From positions 1-64,000 of IMG/VR virus record IMGVR_UViG_3300023174_004998: a stretch of DNA of 64,000 nt; one strand, given 5' to 3'. The DNA comes from a virus. Positions within the stretch are counted from its first letter, which is position 1; each line of letters starts with the position of its first letter. The notes beneath the pieces are model-generated. The model did no database searches. It saw only the letters and a program-made list of their open reading frames with translations, and was not told the origin of the DNA. Positions 49,045 to 57,356 of this stretch are shown here, piece by piece. The position numbers were made by a program, and so were the translations under genes.

Positions 49045-49677
49045 TTATCTTCCTGCATTGCGTATGGCTGCACCGTTGTTGAAACTCTGGCTCCAGGAGT
49101 TAGCAGTACGATTACCTTTGCGAGCACTCCACTCGTAGCCTGCACGATGCCCTGAACAGTCTTTGGTGCATTGACTGCCTTTGAACATCAGCTCGTTTAG
49201 CTGTTCTTCTGTAAGACTTTCATCTAGTTCGTCATCCCCAAACTCCATGTGGTCATATGGGCCCCAGGGTTTGCCTGTACGACTATCTAGTTCACCTGAT
49301 TCGTCACCGTGTTCATAGTAGTCATCGCTGTAGATTTCCACACCATCGAATGTGCCATTGTAGCCAATGTTAAACCTGCGTGTGACACCGTCAGGACAAA
49401 CAATGCCACGTTGTAACAATCGTTCTATGTCTTCTTGACTCTTGATACCTTTTTGCAAGTTGCCAGTATCATACACACCGTTGTACCAAGCTGATGCTAG
49501 AGTTCTAAAATAGTCTCCAGAATCACTGCCGCCTCCGGGTGCAAACTCATTTAAGTCTTCGTTCTTCTTGCGACCTTGGCAATGAGCACGTTGGCTGAAA
49601 CCTTTGGGGTTAGAGCAATCTATAGAGCGTTTGTATTTCCGGCTCCATTTTTCTGAGATGAATTCTTCAGCTCTCAT
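49045..49677 (-). CDS. Putative head-internal protein, modular
   Basis: A 210-residue protein starting MRAEEFISEKW, a capsid-targeting-like leader ending in Glu. The rest is modular: RKYKRSIDCSNPKGFSQRAH with CQGRKK (paired-Cys basic module), a link DLNEFAPGGG that itself carries an LxE-type protease site, a strand-rich middle (RRFNIGYNGTFDGVEIYSDD) and a CTKDCSGHRAGYEWSARKG module. Start chosen at the Met overlapping the upstream stop (ATGA). I infer cleavage in the prohead and packaging in the capsid. Confidence 0.75.
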   Translation of the reverse strand: MRAEEFISEKWSRKYKRSIDCSNPKGFSQRAHCQGRKKNEDLNEFAPGGGSDSGDYFRTLASAWYNGVYDTGNLQKGIKSQEDIERLLQRGIVCPDGVTRRFNIGYNGTFDGVEIYSDDYYEHGDESGELDSRTGKPWGPYDHMEFGDDELDESLTEEQLNELMFKGSQCTKDCSGHRAGYEWSARKGNRTANSWSQSFNNGAAIRNAGR

Positions 49678-50081
49678 TTGGTCACCGGTCCACCTTCGAC
49701 CCAAGCATCGCAGGTGCGCTTGGCTGCACACTTAAATTTTAGAAACTTGCAATATCCTAGATCGCCAGCATCTATGGTGTCATGTGGATCTGACCCTGGT
49801 TCACTGCCAATGCCCCTGGCTATACAATCCAGCATGTCAGGACTCATATCAAAGGCCGCACAGTTGCCACAGCGGTTGTTCTTTACTGATTCAATATCGT
49901 TGGTGTTCCAACGGTCGGCCAGTTCAGCCCAGTATTCTTCATTGGGCTCGTTGGGATTTAGCGGACCATAGTGATATTCATCTATGGCCTTTTGACGATT
50001 CTTGAGATTGAGATCAATGCTCTGCGTGGCTGGTGGACAGCCTTTTTCTAGAGCTTCTAACAAGTTGATATAGTTTCTCAT
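49674..50081 (-). CDS. Conserved phage protein with cysteine pairs
   Basis: A 135-residue protein starting MRNYINLLEALEK, with a looser leader (I-N-L-L-E). The core CGNCAAFDMSPDMLDCIARG, GYCKFLKFKCAAKRTC, DAWVEGGPV is a known phage pattern with six or more cysteines that could bind a metal. It belongs to the same run of ATGA-coupled genes as the capsid-targeting proteins. Confidence 0.75.
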   Translation of the reverse strand: MRNYINLLEALEKGCPPATQSIDLNLKNRQKAIDEYHYGPLNPNEPNEEYWAELADRWNTNDIESVKNNRCGNCAAFDMSPDMLDCIARGIGSEPGSDPHDTIDAGDLGYCKFLKFKCAAKRTCDAWVEGGPVTK

Positions 50082-50686
50082 TTTGTTGATTTAGCTTCAG
50101 CACGGTCTTGTGCTTTGAGAGGTAAACTTACAGGGTATTGATAACAAGCTTCTGGGTTACCCTGACCAGCTTCGGTCAAGAATGATGTAGCTGCCGGAAC
50201 TTGTCCCGATGGGCATGAACACACAGCAATGCCATCAGCACCTTTGACACAGTTCCAACTGAAACAGTTGCTGGACTTGGCGCCAAGATTCAAACTGGCA
50301 TCACACTTTTGTACAGTGGCTTTTTGTTTCCATGGTAATGAACTAAAGTTGCTGGCTTCTTGTGGGTAAAACAGTTTGGGAGCAAACAAACTCCAAACAT
50401 TTTTATCACTAGTAGGCGCACATGAACCTTTCATATTGCCAGCTGAGGTATCAGCAATAGCATGGCCTTTGAGTATGGGGCAACGGCATTCTACTTCAGG
50501 ATATGGCACACCATTGTTGCCAGTGATCATTTTTGGTGTTCCATCTTTGTTCATGACTGGTTTGCAAGTGCTGGCGGCACACAGCGCATATTCGCCATCA
50601 CAGAGTGTAATACCAGCAGTGGGCAATTGAGCCAACACAGGGGTTGACAGCATTATGAATGCTACTATTGCTAATAATTGTTTCAT
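50078..50686 (-). CDS. Exported cysteine-rich protein
   Basis: A 202-residue protein with an N-terminal signal peptide (KQLLAIVAFIMLSTPVLAQ, cleaved after Ala-Gln-like end) and about 14 cysteines (CDGEYALCAASTCKPV, VECRCPILKG, GVAVCSCPSG-like). Probably a periplasmic disulfide-rich protein. It is an odd member of the head-protein run and has no leader of the E-F-x-x-E type. Confidence 0.75.
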   Translation of the reverse strand: MKQLLAIVAFIMLSTPVLAQLPTAGITLCDGEYALCAASTCKPVMNKDGTPKMITGNNGVPYPEVECRCPILKGHAIADTSAGNMKGSCAPTSDKNVWSLFAPKLFYPQEASNFSSLPWKQKATVQKCDASLNLGAKSSNCFSWNCVKGADGIAVCSCPSGQVPAATSFLTEAGQGNPEACYQYPVSLPLKAQDRAEAKSTK

Positions 50687-50699
50687 TGTTTTCCTTTGA

Positions 50700-50801
50700 T
50701 TAAGTTTTTAATAACTGCTTGAGTTTGTCCAACGCGGCATTGAAGTTCTCTGCTATTATTGTAAATGCTTGTCCTTCTACAGTAAAGTTATATGTTCTCA
50801 T
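50700..50801 (-). CDS. Very small phage protein
   Basis: A 33-residue frame (MRTYNFTVEGQAFTIIAE then NFNAALDKLKQLL). It begins one base after the stop of the next gene and follows an AAAGGAGCATGAA ribosome site. Unknown function. Confidence 0.6.
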   Translation of the reverse strand: MRTYNFTVEGQAFTIIAENFNAALDKLKQLLKT

Positions 50802-50802
50802 T

Positions 50803-51333
50803 TCATGCTCCTTTGTTTTTGATCCAGTCATCTGGAGTCTTGTTGTGCTTGGCTACAAAACGATCATGTAGCTGTTTGGCAGTTATTTTTGATTTTTTAG
50901 CGATGGACTGCATCATGTGATCAATGGCATCGTAACTGGTGGGATTTTTTAAAACCTTTTCTAAATCCTTGACCTCGTCTTCACGCACCCGGGTAGCTAC
51001 GTTCTTAGCTGGGCCTCGGCGTTCGGGATTGGGATCTTCTCTACGCTTCTTGGCCGCGGCTGATGCACGTTTCTTTTTGCCCAGTGCATAGGCCTTGGAT
51101 CTTGGCAAACACTTGGGTTTACCTTCCGAATCATCGCCACGGGCACAGTCGCCACGAATCTTGCCATCGGGCCCAAAGCGTACCCATTTTTCCTTGAACC
51201 ACTTCTTGAGATCCTCTTCCATTTGCTGTTCGCTCACAGGCACACAGTTAGGCACCATGCGGTCACCTTTTTTCTTCATGCCTGCTTGACGATATCCAGT
51301 CCAGCAAGCTTCGAGGATTTCTTGATATCTCAT
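50803..51333 (-). CDS. Putative head-internal basic protein
   Basis: A 176-residue strongly basic protein starting MRYQEILEACWTGYRQAG. Recognisable module CWTGYRQAGMKKKGDRMVPN-CVP (paired Cys) and a repeated basic run (RASAAAKKRREDPNPERRG) before a helical C-terminus. Similar proteins are common in T4-like marine phages. ATGA overlap upstream. Likely packaged with DNA. Confidence 0.75.
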   Translation of the reverse strand: MRYQEILEACWTGYRQAGMKKKGDRMVPNCVPVSEQQMEEDLKKWFKEKWVRFGPDGKIRGDCARGDDSEGKPKCLPRSKAYALGKKKRASAAAKKRREDPNPERRGPAKNVATRVREDEVKDLEKVLKNPTSYDAIDHMMQSIAKKSKITAKQLHDRFVAKHNKTPDDWIKNKGA

Positions 51334-54300
51334 TTTTTCTTACCGCCATTGCCCCAGTTGTCAGCACCTTTTTTACGACACTGTACTAAAGCACCTGAAG
51401 CATAGGCACTGGGCCAAACTTTGTAACGTGATTTAACTTTATTGTAGCAAGCGTCTTGTTTTTCATCCAACTGGTCTTCGCCCAGTTCTATGTCACGACG
51501 ATCTTTGGCTCTTTTCTTAGCATAGTCGGTTTGTGGATTCTTTGGTTGACGTGCAACTGGTTTGCCGGCATCTACATCACGTTCACGAGCACGACGCTTT
51601 TGATAATCAGTTTGACCTTCCGCCACACCTTGCTGACTCAGTGCTTGACGTGCTTGTTTCAAGCGCACCAAGGCAGTGCTTTCACCTAACATTGAATCTT
51701 CGTCTTCACGATACACGGCCTTCTTCATGGCCAAGAACTTTTGCAGTGCTGCCAAGTCTTTGGTGTATTTGTCTTTGAGATCTTGGAATTGACGATCTGT
51801 TTCTGGCACAGGATACAGTTCTTCCATTTCAATATCTGCTTGCAGGCCAGGGTAGATACCGCCACGCACATTCTGTGCCTTTAAGAACAGCTTGTCGATC
51901 TGTTCTTTCATCTGGATTAACTCATCCAACAATGCTATGTGACGTCTAAGACTTAGAAATTCTTCATGACGTTGAGTACGTTGAGCATTTGATGGACGAC
52001 CACGACGTGGTCCAGCAGGTGTATTGAGATCAACTGCGGCCGGCGCTGGCTGTGCAGGTTGTTGTAGACTGCGCAACACTGACATGGCCTTGTCATTGAG
52101 TGCTTCTTTGATGTAGCCTTGCTTGATACCAACTTTGAGCAAATCGCCAATACGTTGTTGTATCGCGGCCTTGGCTTCTGGATCACTCATCAGCGCGATG
52201 TCTTTTTGTAGTTCACGCATCACACGCATTTTTTCTGCCCAGTCGCTCACAGTCGTGATGGCATTGTATCCTGAACGATTTAAATCTTCAGTTTCACGTA
52301 TCTTGATACCTTGGCTTTGTGCGCGGCCTTCTAACTCAGCAATCTTCAAACGGATGGCTTCTTTCTCACCAGGAGAAGCATTGGCCATCTGACGGAATAG
52401 TCGATCACGTGCATTTAAAAACTCTTCACGTTGTTTATTGCTACCGCCTGGTGTGGGTTGTGCAATGTTGAACTTGTCCATGCGTTGATTTTCACGTGCG
52501 ATACCAGTCCAGTTAATAGTACCTGTGGGCCAGCGTACACCAATTTCCATGGAAGGATATTTCTTCTTTAGAGCTTGTGCATGAGCAAAGGCTTTGTTGG
52601 AACTGTGGTGCTGTTTGAGATCACTGACAATACCATCCTTGCGACGTACCACACGGAAGTCGCCCACTGGTTCTTCTTCCCCAGCTGATTGTTCTCTGCG
52701 TTTGAAATTTTGTGAAGCCTGCTGACCCGCTTTCCATTGCTGTTCAATGTCTAGGTCTTTGAAACGACCTTCTTCAACATAGTCTTCCTCATCAGCATAG
52801 TCATTGTATTTGACATTGGAAGCATGAAACGCATGTTTACCAAAATTGTAGAGATCCACTATGACAAAGTGCTTGTCACGGCCAAAGCCTGAGACATCAC
52901 CAGTCTTGCCAGCATGCTCTACGTTGCCACCAATGATCACAGGATCACCAATGTGTAATTCTTCATTGCTTTCGTTCATACCAACTGCTTTGCCAAAATC
53001 TCCCATGTCTACTCCTTGCAGTGCGGCTGCCATTGGGTCCACTGCGGCATCTGATTTTTTCTTTCGAGCACGACTGATAGGAATCACTTTTCCATCATCC
53101 TTGGGTATTTCCACATACGGTGGTGCCTGTATCACAGTTGGTTCAGCGATTTTCTTGGGAGCGGTTTTCTTGGGAGCGGCTTTCTTACGAACTGCTGGTT
53201 TCTTTTTCTTCTCAGGAGCAGGCTGTGCCACGTCTGTTGGTTGTTGCTGTGGTTGAGTAGCAACTTCTGGTTCTGCGGGTTTCTCTGCGGCCTTTGGTTG
53301 TGTTGCTTGCGGTTCTTCAGGTTTCACAGCAGGCTTGGCCGGAACTTCAGGAGCAGTTTTGGCTACCACTGGTTCTGGTTGTTGTTTGAGTTGTTGTATT
53401 TCTTGATCTTGTTGTTGCACCACAGCGGCCAACTGTTGCATCTGTTGATCTTGAGAATCGTTGTCTTTGCGTAGTTGATCAATTTCAGCTTGTGCGGCCT
53501 GCGATTTTTCTAATTCGTCCTGTACAAAGGCTTCAATGTCACTGCCGGCCGCACTTTGACGAGCACGGGCCAGCTGGAAAGCTCTGGCCACTCGGGGATT
53601 TACCATGCTCTTACGATCTAATTCTGTTATTTCAGAATTTTTTTTTTGAGCTTCAGCTTCTTTGATTTTGGGAGTGCCCATGCCAGGCAGATCCATCTGG
53701 CCTGGAGGAACAGGTTCTGTGCCTGGTGCAACATAGGCAGGAACTTTCTTAGGCATCATACCTTTGGCACGCAATTTGTCAATGTAGTCAACCATGGCCA
53801 ACTTGTCACCAAATGTATTAAGAATGATGTTGACTTTTTGCTGTGGCTTCATACGGCCAAAGTCTTTTAATATAGCATAGATCTGCGAACGATAAAGAGT
53901 AAGAGGGCGATCGCCAGCAAATTCGAATTCACTGTAGGGCTTGTTTTCCATGTAGTCTTTGATCATGCGTTCCCAATTGATCTTGCCTGCTGTTTGTGTA
54001 GTAGGACGATCTGGATTGGCCATGGCGATCTCTTCTACAGCTTGATCTTCTTCCATCTGTCCGGGCATGGTATCACCTGTGACACCACGTTCGCCAGGAA
54101 TACTACCTTGGAAATTCTTTTGTTTGTCAATGAGTTGACGCAGTTGTTTCATGTGCTGATCAAACTTCACAGGATCTGCAAGATGATTCAAGAACTCTTC
54201 CTGACGACCTGCTTTGTTAAATGCTTTGTACTTGGCAAATATCCAACGTGTTTCCATTGGATCTAGAGTGATTGTTTCACCGCCAATGTTGAGTACAGCA

Positions 54301-54386
54301 TCCTGTCCTGATTGGGAGGCCTGCATCAAGGCTCGTAAATTATCGTAGCCTGTGGTAGTATCTTCGATCAAGTTCAGTAAATTCAT
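51330..54386 (-). CDS. Large putative head-internal scaffold protein
   Basis: A 1018-residue protein starting MNLLNLIEDTTTGYD (a leader with L-I-E). Domains in order: helical N-terminus; coiled coil near 292-330 (QQLAAVVQQQDQEIQQLKQQ); a Pro/Ala/Lys-rich low-complexity part near 360-430; a folded middle (IGGNVEHAGKTGDVSGFG); and a C-terminal cysteine module DACYNKVKSRYKVWPS...QCRKKG near 977-1009. Several internal L-x-E sites could be processed by a prohead protease. It starts directly before the 54386 gene stop. Confidence 0.75.
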   Translation of the reverse strand: MNLLNLIEDTTTGYDNLRALMQASQSGQDAVLNIGGETITLDPMETRWIFAKYKAFNKAGRQEEFLNHLADPVKFDQHMKQLRQLIDKQKNFQGSIPGERGVTGDTMPGQMEEDQAVEEIAMANPDRPTTQTAGKINWERMIKDYMENKPYSEFEFAGDRPLTLYRSQIYAILKDFGRMKPQQKVNIILNTFGDKLAMVDYIDKLRAKGMMPKKVPAYVAPGTEPVPPGQMDLPGMGTPKIKEAEAQKKNSEITELDRKSMVNPRVARAFQLARARQSAAGSDIEAFVQDELEKSQAAQAEIDQLRKDNDSQDQQMQQLAAVVQQQDQEIQQLKQQPEPVVAKTAPEVPAKPAVKPEEPQATQPKAAEKPAEPEVATQPQQQPTDVAQPAPEKKKKPAVRKKAAPKKTAPKKIAEPTVIQAPPYVEIPKDDGKVIPISRARKKKSDAAVDPMAAALQGVDMGDFGKAVGMNESNEELHIGDPVIIGGNVEHAGKTGDVSGFGRDKHFVIVDLYNFGKHAFHASNVKYNDYADEEDYVEEGRFKDLDIEQQWKAGQQASQNFKRREQSAGEEEPVGDFRVVRRKDGIVSDLKQHHSSNKAFAHAQALKKKYPSMEIGVRWPTGTINWTGIARENQRMDKFNIAQPTPGGSNKQREEFLNARDRLFRQMANASPGEKEAIRLKIAELEGRAQSQGIKIRETEDLNRSGYNAITTVSDWAEKMRVMRELQKDIALMSDPEAKAAIQQRIGDLLKVGIKQGYIKEALNDKAMSVLRSLQQPAQPAPAAVDLNTPAGPRRGRPSNAQRTQRHEEFLSLRRHIALLDELIQMKEQIDKLFLKAQNVRGGIYPGLQADIEMEELYPVPETDRQFQDLKDKYTKDLAALQKFLAMKKAVYREDEDSMLGESTALVRLKQARQALSQQGVAEGQTDYQKRRARERDVDAGKPVARQPKNPQTDYAKKRAKDRRDIELGEDQLDEKQDACYNKVKSRYKVWPSAYASGALVQCRKKGADNWGNGGKKK

Positions 54387-55201
54387 TATTGTTCTTCCAA
54401 GTAATCTTCGTTTTGTGTTGTACGCATACGACGTCTGTTGAGATACATCTCACAGGCCATCACAGCATGATCCAGGCTTTCAAACTTTGCTGAATGCGGT
54501 TTATTCTTTATGGTAATACGGAAACCATCATCTTCGTTTCCGTGTATCTTGATTTCTTTACCATCATCAGTGACGATGGTTTTCACAGCAGAAGTGATCT
54601 TGTCAATGTCCTGCGGTACTTTGTCTTTGAGATCAGAGTCTGATTTGATTTCTTTTGATAGATCAGATAGATAGTCGCCCAGTTTCTTTTTTACAGTGGA
54701 GATGACATCCTCAGTGGCCTTGGCTTCCGACAAACTTGAACCGGCCAGTATTTGTTCAACACTGCGCACATAGGCTGATACATCACTGCTGCCAATTTCG
54801 TCTACATCGCCCACAAACTCAGCAACATCACGTGCGGCATCCATCACTGCCTGTGGACCATAACGGCCCAACAAACTGGTGTGTTGCATCATGATACGAT
54901 GCAAGATAGCACGTTCTACTGGGTTGTCATTATCTTCGCTTTCCAAAAATGATTTGGTATCTGGATCCACACCATCAGGAGTCTCATCTGCTCCAGTGTC
55001 ACCTACTTCGCTACCCCAACCTGTTTCGTCCCCTTCGCCAACCAAATAACCTTGTGTGGCGTTCTTGCCAGGATATGGGCCTGACAACTGTGGTGACGTG
55101 TTACGAGGCTTAAACAACGCAGGTAATTGCTTGACGCTTTTTTGTGCGGCGTCAATGCTTTCTATGCGATTGAACGATTCAAGTATCTTGCGTAGGTCTG
55201 C
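54386..55201 (-). CDS. Putative head-internal acidic protein
   Basis: A 271-residue acidic protein, start at MADLRKILESFNRI. Family-like core VERAILHRIMMQHTSLLGRY and DVAEFVGDVDEIGSSDVSAY occurs in T4-like phages. An earlier Met (55246) would overlap the Dps gene. The leader carries an I-L-E site. Perhaps scaffold or internal protein. Confidence 0.75.
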   Translation of the reverse strand, partial: ADLRKILESFNRIESIDAAQKSVKQLPALFKPRNTSPQLSGPYPGKNATQGYLVGEGDETGWGSEVGDTGADETPDGVDPDTKSFLESEDNDNPVERAILHRIMMQHTSLLGRYGPQAVMDAARDVAEFVGDVDEIGSSDVSAYVRSVEQILAGSSLSEAKATEDVISTVKKKLGDYLSDLSKEIKSDSDLKDKVPQDIDKITSAVKTIVTDDGKEIKIHGNEDDGFRITIKNKPHSAKFESLDHAVMACEMYLNRRRMRTTQNEDYLEEQ

Positions 55202-55206
55202 CATGA

Positions 55207-55647
55207 TTATGCTCTTGCGTCTTTTAAGAAACTCTTGAGTTGCCATGCATACTTGCCATGACTGTCTTGACGTTCTGCCATGAAGTTGGCAATGTCCTCA
55301 CGTCCTTCGGCCTGTGCGACTTGAAATACTTGCATCACAATGCTCTTCATTGTTTCTGTATCTGCCAATAATTCTTCTAACATTAGTCGAGCACGTGGAA
55401 TCTTTGTCTGTCCAGGAATTTGACTGAGTTCATTGAAACGCTCTAGGCTGCCTGGTGCATAGTCTTCCAAGGTGCGAATGTACTCAGCAATCTTGTCTAC
55501 AGCACCATATGCATCTGCATAGATTTCAGCAAAAAATTCGTGCAATTGAGCAAAGTCTGGACCTTCCACATTCCAGTGGAACATCTGTGCTTTTAAGTAA
55601 TAAGCAAAATTACTGGCTAATAGAGTTTTCAAATCGTCTGACAGCAT
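55207..55647 (-). CDS. dps: Dps-like ferritin
   Basis: A 146-residue four-helix ferritin-like protein of the Dps family. AQMFHWNVEGPDFAQLHEFF (first ferroxidase His and Asp) and YGAVDKIAEYIRTLEDYAP (matching Asp-x-x-x-Glu) are the signature segments. Dps binds DNA and detoxifies iron and peroxide. The N-terminal tail is short (no Lys-rich extension). It sits inside the head-protein run with its own GATAAATA box, so it may be packaged with, or bind, phage DNA. Confidence 0.85.
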   Translation of the reverse strand: MLSDDLKTLLASNFAYYLKAQMFHWNVEGPDFAQLHEFFAEIYADAYGAVDKIAEYIRTLEDYAPGSLERFNELSQIPGQTKIPRARLMLEELLADTETMKSIVMQVFQVAQAEGREDIANFMAERQDSHGKYAWQLKSFLKDARA

Positions 55648-55792
55648 TGGGTTTCTTCTTTCTAGAATTCTTTTTATATTTATCCGCAGGCACTATAGGC
55701 TGGGTTCTTGACAACACAGCACCCATGGGCATGGCAACAGTGGCTATGCCGCCGCTAACCGTGGTTTCTGCTATAAATTCATGCGCTCTCAT
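55610..55792 (-). CDS. Small protein with capsid-targeting-like leader
   Basis: A 60-residue protein starting MRAHEFIAETTVSGG. The leader is the closest to the T4 internal-protein peptide MKTYQEFIAE (EFIAE identical). After the leader a Lys/Arg-rich tail follows (KKNSRKKKPNAVRRF). Expected to be cut after Glu and packaged. It overlaps the Dps gene. Confidence 0.7.
   Translation of the reverse strand: MRAHEFIAETTVSGGIATVAMPMGAVLSRTQPIVPADKYKKNSRKKKPNAVRRFENSISQ
55677..55684 (-). promoter_or_regulatory. Late-promoter-like box GATAAATA
   Basis: Seven of eight bases match TATAAATA. It precedes the Dps ATG by about 30 bases, with an AAGAAG ribosome site in the leader. Confidence 0.55.
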
Positions 55793-56078
55793 TGACGATC
55801 TCAAAGGTTTTTGAGTCAATGACTTGTGCAGGGCCATTGGATACTTTTAAGTTGCGTATTTTAAATTGACAGTCTGGATCGCCAAGATTATCTACTCTTA
55901 TAGTGTATTTTCCTGGTGGCGCATCTAGAGATATATTTTCTTCAAGATACTGTGTACCGCCCCAGATATAGGTACGCTCTGTGAATAGCTCATGATTCAC
56001 ATATAATCGATAAACTGGGGGCACCTTTTTCCAATCACAAAAAAGGTCTAGGTTTACTTTTACAAAATGTTTACGCAT
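55779..56078 (-). CDS. Beta-sandwich carbohydrate-binding-like protein
   Basis: A 99-residue protein from the Met at 56078 (MRKHFVKVNLDLFCDW start). Strands RLYVNHELFTERTYIWGG and PPGKYTIRVDNLGD suggest a small beta-sandwich such as a carbohydrate-binding module. The ATG lies five bases after a TAAATA box. Could be a decoration protein. Confidence 0.65.
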   Translation of the reverse strand: MRKHFVKVNLDLFCDWKKVPPVYRLYVNHELFTERTYIWGGTQYLEENISLDAPPGKYTIRVDNLGDPDCQFKIRNLKVSNGPAQVIDSKTFEIVNESA

Positions 56079-56083
56079 ACAGA

Positions 56084-56091
56084 TATTTACC
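56084..56091 (-). promoter_or_regulatory. Late-promoter-like box GGTAAATA, leaderless position
   Basis: TAAATA (56089-56084), then TCTGT and the ATG at 56078, the same five-base spacing as at 10015 and 10595. Confidence 0.4.
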
Positions 56092-56106
56092 GCATGCGTA
56101 ATTGTG

Positions 56107-56847
56107 TCATTTATGAAAGTTGTCGTACCAGCTGGCTTGCCTACTGAGTTGTATACCACGTTGGCGTTCAGCTTTGTTGCCTGATTTTTTCATTTTGTTG
56201 GCTTTGGCTCGCAGGCGCTTTAGATCTGTTTGACTTAACTTTTCTCCAGAACCCTTGCCCAAATAGGCAGCGGCTTTGCGTTTGATGCTACCTGGGCGGC
56301 TACCGGGCTTGGCAGCTCCGGTAAAATCTTCCACGGTATTGAGATAGGATACAAGTGTTTCGTTCATGCCAGACTCCTGAAAAATAGGACCTTGAACAGT
56401 GTTACCACGCTGTCCAACAATGACTTGATTAAGGTGTTGTGCCCATTCTGGATTTGCATCAAAATGGCGTCGACGTAGTCCCAAAGGAAATAAATGTACT
56501 TCCACAGGATCGTCACCTTCGCTTTGCAGTATGGCCATCATTCTATGGCGGCCATCATGCCCAACTACTCTAGCTGGTTTAGATAAATTGTTTGATTCCC
56601 AGCCCTCGGGTATGTCTATTTCCAAGAACGGTGCGCCAATGCCTTCTGTATCTTTGTGTTGTTTGACATATTCTACAGCTTCTTGATCTTGTGGAGTATT
56701 GGGCATGGGCAATGCCAACTTTAAGAAAGTACTGGGACGCATGGCTACTCGCAGTCCAAAGTAGTCAATTTCTTGATTCTTGGGAACACTACCAATGCCT
56801 GATTGGTTGTTGATCTTGTATTCGTCAATAAACTCGTGGGATCTCAT
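56107..56847 (-). CDS. ParB/sulfiredoxin-like protein with leader
   Basis: A 246-residue protein. It starts MRSHEFIDEYKIN, an internal-protein-like leader with Glu9 as the predicted cut site. VVGHDGRHRMMAI near residues 92-104 matches the ParB/Srx GxxGxHR motif, which can serve as a nuclease, kinase or CTPase site. The C-terminal part is basic (AKANKMKKSGNKAERQRG). Possibly an effector delivered with the DNA. Confidence 0.75.
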   Translation of the reverse strand: MRSHEFIDEYKINNQSGIGSVPKNQEIDYFGLRVAMRPSTFLKLALPMPNTPQDQEAVEYVKQHKDTEGIGAPFLEIDIPEGWESNNLSKPARVVGHDGRHRMMAILQSEGDDPVEVHLFPLGLRRRHFDANPEWAQHLNQVIVGQRGNTVQGPIFQESGMNETLVSYLNTVEDFTGAAKPGSRPGSIKRKAAAYLGKGSGEKLSQTDLKRLRAKANKMKKSGNKAERQRGIQLSRQASWYDNFHK

Positions 56848-57164
56848 TAGCGCACCCGTAACACAGGATTGCGCCCGTGGTAGTTTTCGTTGTGATACAC
56901 AGTATTCAACAACAGCTTGTTGGGATCAAAGGCCGACCTCATCATGCCAAGATGTATGTTGTGGTGACTGTCAAAAACATTGAACTGTGTGTTAGGTTCC
57001 AACTCTTTGATGTGTCTGCGAGCACGATCTAATCTGTTGAGTATGCCTACGATTATGGGCATAGAGATTCCACGCTTTTCAGCACGATTGTCCAAGTGCG
57101 GACTCACACGTATGCGGAATCCACCTGCGTTGAGATCTTCAGTGACAAATTCTTGAGCTTTCAA
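56847..57164 (-). CDS. Small leader-bearing protein, possible RNase-like fold
   Basis: A 105-residue protein starting MKAQEFVTEDLNAGG. The body RIRVSPHLDNRAEKRGI, FNVFDSHHNIHLGMMRS and LLLNTVYHNENYHGR looks like a small alpha/beta toxin such as RelE or a barnase-like RNase, but this is only by pattern. It overlaps neighbours by one and four bases. Confidence 0.65.
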   Translation of the reverse strand: MKAQEFVTEDLNAGGFRIRVSPHLDNRAEKRGISMPIIVGILNRLDRARRHIKELEPNTQFNVFDSHHNIHLGMMRSAFDPNKLLLNTVYHNENYHGRNPVLRVR

Positions 57165-57343
57165 CGCACTCTCCTGATGGCACCAATGTGATGATCTTCT
57201 ATACCATACTGTGCTTTCAATAACTGGCGTGCTTCTGCTTGATTGTGAGCATACACTGACACTTCAATCCTACCTGTGTAGTTGGGATTGCTGATGGTAA
57301 TTTTAGCCAACCAACGGTGTCCTGTGAGTTCTTTTGCTCGCAT
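57161..57343 (-). CDS. Small conserved phage protein
   Basis: A 60-residue protein starting MRAKELTGHRWLAKI, a degenerate leader (no final Glu). It contains VYAHNQAEARQLLKAQYGI, a phage motif with no known function. Confidence 0.7.
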   Translation of the reverse strand: MRAKELTGHRWLAKITISNPNYTGRIEVSVYAHNQAEARQLLKAQYGIEDHHIGAIRRVR

Positions 57344-57356
57344 AATGTATTACTTA

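Noticed and set aside
51456-54266. Long plus-strand frames with Leu/Phe/Trp-rich translation
   Set aside because: They mirror the Gln/Lys-rich low-complexity coding of the 1018-residue minus-strand protein, so they are antisense shadows.
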